Origin: Promethearchaeota archaeon
Lineage (GTDB): Archaea; Asgardarchaeota; Lokiarchaeia; Sigynarchaeales; SOKP01
Direction of reading: 5' to 3'
Assembly: GCA_030620005.1 (NCBI GenBank)
Contig: JAUXAJ010000274.1
Span: forward strand, 1-6,982
Length of the DNA stretch: 6,982 nt
In this document: positions 6,611-6,982 of the stretch, one piece after another
Layout of the letters: each line of letters opens with the position of its first letter
How positions within the stretch are numbered: position 1 is the stretch's first letter
The notes under the pieces: generated by a model
The model's database searches: none
Seen by the model: the letters and a program-made list of their open reading frames with translations, nothing else
Told to the model about the DNA's origin: nothing
Translations under genes and position numbers: made by a program

Positions 6611-6854
6611 TGCTCAAAAAAATATCACTCAATAAAAACGTTGGTCTATATTAAAATAATAATTGATTAATTCTTTTTAATATTAACTTTTAATCCAAAC
6701 TTATAATTGAATTTTAATTTAGTTTTTATTTAATTTTATCTTGGAATTCTTAAAAATGCTATGCCTTACTTGCCTTACACGCTTAGTAATCCTGAATCGC
6801 AATCGTTATTAAAAATATAAAAATAAAATGAAAATGTTTAAAAAAAGGAATAAT
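6611..6854. other. A+T-rich non-coding region with a short tandem repeat
   Basis: No convincing gene is present. The open frames on the + strand, such as those starting at ~6757 or ~6829, encode fewer than 20 residues and lack ribosome sites. TTTTAATATA (6656-6647, minus strand) is a possible TATA box for the Roadblock gene, with transcription expected near 6625. ATATAAAAA at 6815-6823 could be a TATA box for the structured element to the right. A less A+T-rich island at ~6757-6806 contains TGCCTTAC twice, 9 nt apart. Confidence 0.4.
6762..6778. repeat. Two copies of TGCCTTAC at 9-nt spacing
   Basis: TGCCTTAC occurs at 6762-6769 and again at 6771-6778, inside otherwise A+T-rich intergenic DNA. 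It could be a pair of direct half-sites for a regulator or a chance slippage duplication; the sequence does not decide. Confidence 0.35.
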
Positions 6855-6861
6855 GAAAAAT

Positions 6862-6967
6862 TAGGGTATAACACCTTTTAGGTGATCATTGAATTTAAGT
6901 TTTTACTCATGGCCGCTTAGAACGGTTTGAACTAAAACTCGCTTGTTTTCAAGTATTTTATACCCTA
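6862..6967 (+). ncRNA. Candidate structured RNA or miniature inverted-repeat element
   Basis: TAGGGTATAA at 6862-6871 and TTATACCCTA at 6958-6967 are perfect 10-bp inverted repeats. After a T-T mismatch the pairing can extend through the A run at 6856-6860 and the T run at 6969-6973. The enclosed 86 nt contain three further hairpins: CACCT/AGGTG (6872-6876 with 6880-6884), AGTTTT/AAAACT (6898-6903 with 6934-6939) enclosing CCG/CGG (6913-6915 with 6923-6925), and GCTTG/CAAGT with a TTTT loop (6941-6945 with 6950-6954). The layout is a closed four-way junction that looks like a cloverleaf but lacks tRNA D- and T-arm consensus. The T-rich 6968-6980 could terminate a + strand transcript. AGGG...CCCT is flanked by ATT on both sides, so a MITE with a 3-bp target duplication is an alternative. 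The strand is uncertain. Confidence 0.45.
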
Positions 6968-6980
6968 TTTTTTTCTTTTT
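6968..6980 (+). terminator. T-rich run after the structured element
   Basis: Seven T, one C and five T immediately follow the closing stem at 6958-6967. Stem plus T-run has the form of a terminator for a + strand RNA. The same T-run also pairs with the upstream A-run, so this may only be part of the stem. Confidence 0.35.
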
Positions 6981-6982
6981 GT

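Noticed and set aside
6252..6654. Open frames on the + strand over the Roadblock gene
   Set aside because: They are antisense shadows. The minus strand frame gives a clear Roadblock/LC7 domain while the + frames give no family-like sequence.
6829..6882. Small open frame MKMFKKRNNEKLGYNTF
   Set aside because: It is 17 residues of low-complexity A-rich sequence without a ribosome site, running into the inverted repeat.
6862..6967. tRNA gene
   Set aside because: The outer stem and three arms look like a cloverleaf, but the D-arm and T-arm consensus (GGTTCGAxTC type) and an anticodon loop in the right place are missing.
1..6982. CRISPR array, insertion sequence with transposase, toxin-antitoxin pair or phage genes
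   Set aside because: No regularly spaced repeats, transposase-like motifs, paired short genes or phage structural genes were seen on either strand.

Overview
The window looks like a piece of an archaeal genome, most likely from the Asgard/Lokiarchaeota side. This is inferred from three things: an A+T-rich, A/T-box-dominated intergenic composition with a TATA-like promoter; a single-domain Roadblock/LC7 protein; and a V4R-like protein next to large unrecognised helical proteins. No rRNA, ribosomal protein or other phylogenetic marker is present, so the placement is an inference.

Left part (1-2100, + strand): one long reading frame is open from the left edge and runs to 2081, broken by a single in-frame TAA at 750-752. 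Across the stop the translation continues without any shift. It encodes four tandem repeats of about 86-94 residues (units A-D) followed by a C-terminal domain that weakly resembles a PD-(D/E)XK-type nuclease fold. It is best read as one modular, probably DNA-interacting protein carrying one nonsense codon, and not as two genes.

Middle (2100-3885): after a poly-T run and a TATA-like promoter lies a 477-residue protein. Its N-terminal part ends in a V4R-like cysteine-rich domain, and its C-terminal 280 residues are a helical region I do not recognise. Directly downstream (about 3741-3857) is a decayed copy of the tail of this same gene, including a CAA-to-TAA change. This is the remnant of a paralogue.

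Right part (3886-6568, - strand): a very A+T-rich gene for a 748-residue protein of unknown function, with a four-cysteine zinc-ribbon-like motif, follows a Roadblock/LC7 gene by 64 nt in the same direction; the two could be co-transcribed. The Roadblock frame has no ATG, GTG or TTG that would give a complete domain. A strong Shine-Dalgarno (GAGGTG) lies 7 nt before a CTG, which gives a full 123-residue domain, whereas the first ATG would delete the first 50 residues.

Right edge (6611-6982): A+T-rich non-coding DNA ends in a well-formed inverted repeat (10 bp perfect, 86 nt enclosed) that contains three further hairpins and is followed by a T-rich run. It is a candidate structured RNA or a miniature transposable element. 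The genes do not form a recognisable pathway. The only functional thread is that V4R and Roadblock domains both have eukaryotic relatives in GTPase-regulating membrane-traffic complexes.
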